A stretch of 7,053 nt of DNA, taken from Lachnospiraceae bacterium. GTDB taxonomy: Bacteria; Bacillota; Clostridia; Lachnospirales; Lachnospiraceae. Below are positions 6,001 through 7,053 of the stretch, in pieces. Both the position numbers and the translations under genes were made by a program. Where the stretch lies: contig CAAEAB010000115.1 of assembly GCA_900753685.1 (NCBI GenBank), forward strand, positions 1-7,053, written 5' to 3'. The first letter of the stretch is position 1; the number at the start of each line of letters is the position of its first letter. The notes beneath the pieces are model-generated. The model had not been told where the DNA came from. It did not search any database and was given only the letters and a program-made list of their open reading frames with translations.

Positions 6001-6006
6001 TTTTTG
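5977..6006 (+). terminator. Rho-independent terminator formed by the right inverted repeat and T-run
   Basis: On the plus strand the 9-bp stem ACCACATAA/TTATGTGGT with a six-base loop is followed directly by T-rich sequence (six T in a row counting the last base of the stem, then GCTTT). A transcript from the OFF-facing promoter would end here after about 65 nt. That would protect the recombinase gene from antisense transcription. The recombination site and the terminator share the same bases. Confidence 0.65.
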
Positions 6007-6008
6007 CT

Positions 6009-6878
6009 TTAATCGATTCGAACAGCTCCACGCTGTCGGGGGACCAGCCCAAGAAATTCAATCTGCCTCGCCTGTTCCTCGCCACTGACCAGAGTATAAA
6101 TCCGTGTTGTATTAATATTTGAATGCCCAAGCATATCTGCCAGATGCGTGATATCCTTCTTTGCTTTATAATAAGTTAATGCAAAAAGATGCCGCAGATT
6201 ATGAGGAAATATCTTTTTTCCTAAAACACCGGCTTCCTGACACAAAGCCTTCATTTCATGCCAGATATTGCTCCTGTCCATCGGCTTTCCGCTTCTCGTA
6301 ACAAAAATGCTTCCACGCCGAATCCCTTTTTCCCGCCCATAACACTTTAGTTTTTTACATAGTATTTCCGGAAGCAGGACAGTCCGCTGTTTTCCTTTCG
6401 AATACACCCGGGCGCAGCCCGCATTGGCCGCCTGAACGGTAATAAATTTAAGCTCACTGATCCGGATTCCCGTTGAACAGATTGTCTGCATGATTAATGA
6501 CAATCTCATATTTCCCTTTCTCTCCGCCGCATTCAGCAGACGATAATATTCTTCCTTCGTCAAATCTCTTTCCTTCGCCCGGAAGGCTTCCTTTTGAATT
6601 TTTAATGATTTTACAACACAATCATGCCAATCTATTTCCCGAAAAAACATATTGACGGCGGCCAACATGGAATTTACACTGGATGCCGCATAATTTGCGG
6701 CCAGATAATCTTTATAGGCAATCACTGTCGCTTTATCGATATTTTTATCCATCCCCACATAAGCATAAAAAGCTTTGACATCACGGACATATTTTTCTAT
6801 GGTCACTTCTGCTTTTTCATCTTGTTCCAACTGCCTTTTAAACTTTCCAATCATGGATTTTTTTAATAAATGTTTCAT
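6009..6878 (-). CDS. Tyrosine recombinase, probable DNA invertase of the pilus switch
   Basis: A complete 289-residue XerC/D-type site-specific recombinase, the usual length for this family. An N-terminal core-binding (SAM-like) domain spans about 10-95 and the catalytic domain about 105-275. The catalytic set is complete: R139 (TGIRISEL), K161 (YSKGKQR), H226 and R229 (PHNLRH), H252 (LGHSNINTT) and nucleophile Y261 (RIYT). Start ATG 6878 has AGGAG seven nt upstream. The stop lies 8 bp before one of two inverted 24-bp sites that flank a promoter, so the simplest role is inversion of that cassette and ON/OFF control of the pilus genes. It belongs to the family of single-gene invertases beside their target, such as FimB/FimE and clostridial RecV. 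Chromosome-dimer XerC/D is unlikely given the context. No clear promoter of its own is visible in 6879-6970. Family is certain; target inferred. Confidence 0.93.
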   Translation of the reverse strand: MKHLLKKSMIGKFKRQLEQDEKAEVTIEKYVRDVKAFYAYVGMDKNIDKATVIAYKDYLAANYAASSVNSMLAAVNMFFREIDWHDCVVKSLKIQKEAFRAKERDLTKEEYYRLLNAAERKGNMRLSLIMQTICSTGIRISELKFITVQAANAGCARVYSKGKQRTVLLPEILCKKLKCYGREKGIRRGSIFVTRSGKPMDRSNIWHEMKALCQEAGVLGKKIFPHNLRHLFALTYYKAKKDITHLADMLGHSNINTTRIYTLVSGEEQARQIEFLGLVPRQRGAVRID

Positions 6879-6970
6879 GATGCTTCTCCTCTCTGTCTTT
6901 ATCTGTTATCCAGTATTTCACTTGGCCGGCCTTTTATTCACCCTTAAGAAACGTGCTCCGCAAGGCGCAC

Positions 6971-6994
6971 AATAAAAAATAGGCTCCGCCTATT
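6971..6994 (-). terminator. Minus-strand Rho-independent terminator upstream of the recombinase
   Basis: On the minus strand a 7-bp stem AATAGGC/GCCTATT with a three-base loop runs into TTTTATT. It would end transcription from a minus-strand gene beyond the right edge, separating it from the recombinase. A second imperfect hairpin (GTGC..GCAC, 6953-6970) lies next to it. The remaining bases up to the recombinase start (6879-6952) show only its ribosome binding site. Confidence 0.55.
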
Positions 6995-6999
6995 CAACT

Positions 7000-7039
7000 C
7001 CCCTTCCCCTCAATCATGAGGGGTTAGGGGTTTTCTTTT
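7000..7039 (+). terminator. Plus-strand Rho-independent terminator at the locus edge
   Basis: The arms CCCCTTCCCCTCA and TGAGGGGTTAGGGG pair apart from a small internal loop (TT against TTA), with a four-base loop ATCA. TTTTCTTTT follows. No plus-strand gene is visible in the window to be terminated, so it may block antisense or read-through transcription leaving this locus to the right. Confidence 0.6.
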
Positions 7040-7053
7040 GTTACCTTTTCCCA

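Overview
The window suggests a low-to-moderate-GC Gram-positive gut Firmicute, most likely a Lachnospiraceae relative. This is inferred from protein style (Listeria-Bacteroides repeat surface proteins, class B sortase, FctA-like pilin, x-P-T-G sorting signals) and was not tested by any search. Every gene I accept is on the minus strand, so the locus reads from right to left.

From right to left:
- 6953-7040 holds back-to-back terminator-like hairpins that bound the locus.
- 6878-6009 encodes a complete tyrosine recombinase with all six catalytic residues.
- 8 bp past its stop lies a 231-bp cassette (5770-6000). Two perfect 24-bp inverted copies of a site flank 183 bp of AT-rich DNA. Each site has recombinase-target architecture: 9-bp inverted arms around an asymmetric 6-bp centre. 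Inside is a textbook extended -10 promoter (TTGAAA, 17 bp, TATAAT).
- Beyond the cassette is a sortase-assembled pilus operon: a large repeat adhesin (5729-2592), a SipA-like pseudo-signal-peptidase (2568-2030), an FctA/Spy0128-like major pilin (1998-967), a class B sortase (957-211), and the start of a further secreted protein (182 to the window edge).

The order adhesin - sipA - fctA - class B sortase - small exported protein matches the streptococcal FCT pilus locus, except that the adhesin is built of Listeria-Bacteroides repeats. The most interesting reading is that pilus expression is phase-variable, through recombinase-driven inversion of the promoter cassette. As sequenced, the promoter points away from the pilus genes (OFF) and runs into the right-hand inverted repeat. 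That repeat, with the T-run after it, also looks like an intrinsic terminator.

Two lesions sit in the operon as sequenced. The adhesin is split by a single in-frame TAG after residue 108. The sipA gene is split by a -1 frame change at a run of seven T (coding strand). These could be decay of a silent operon, further reversible switching (for the homopolymer), recoding, or sequence errors. The sequence alone cannot decide.
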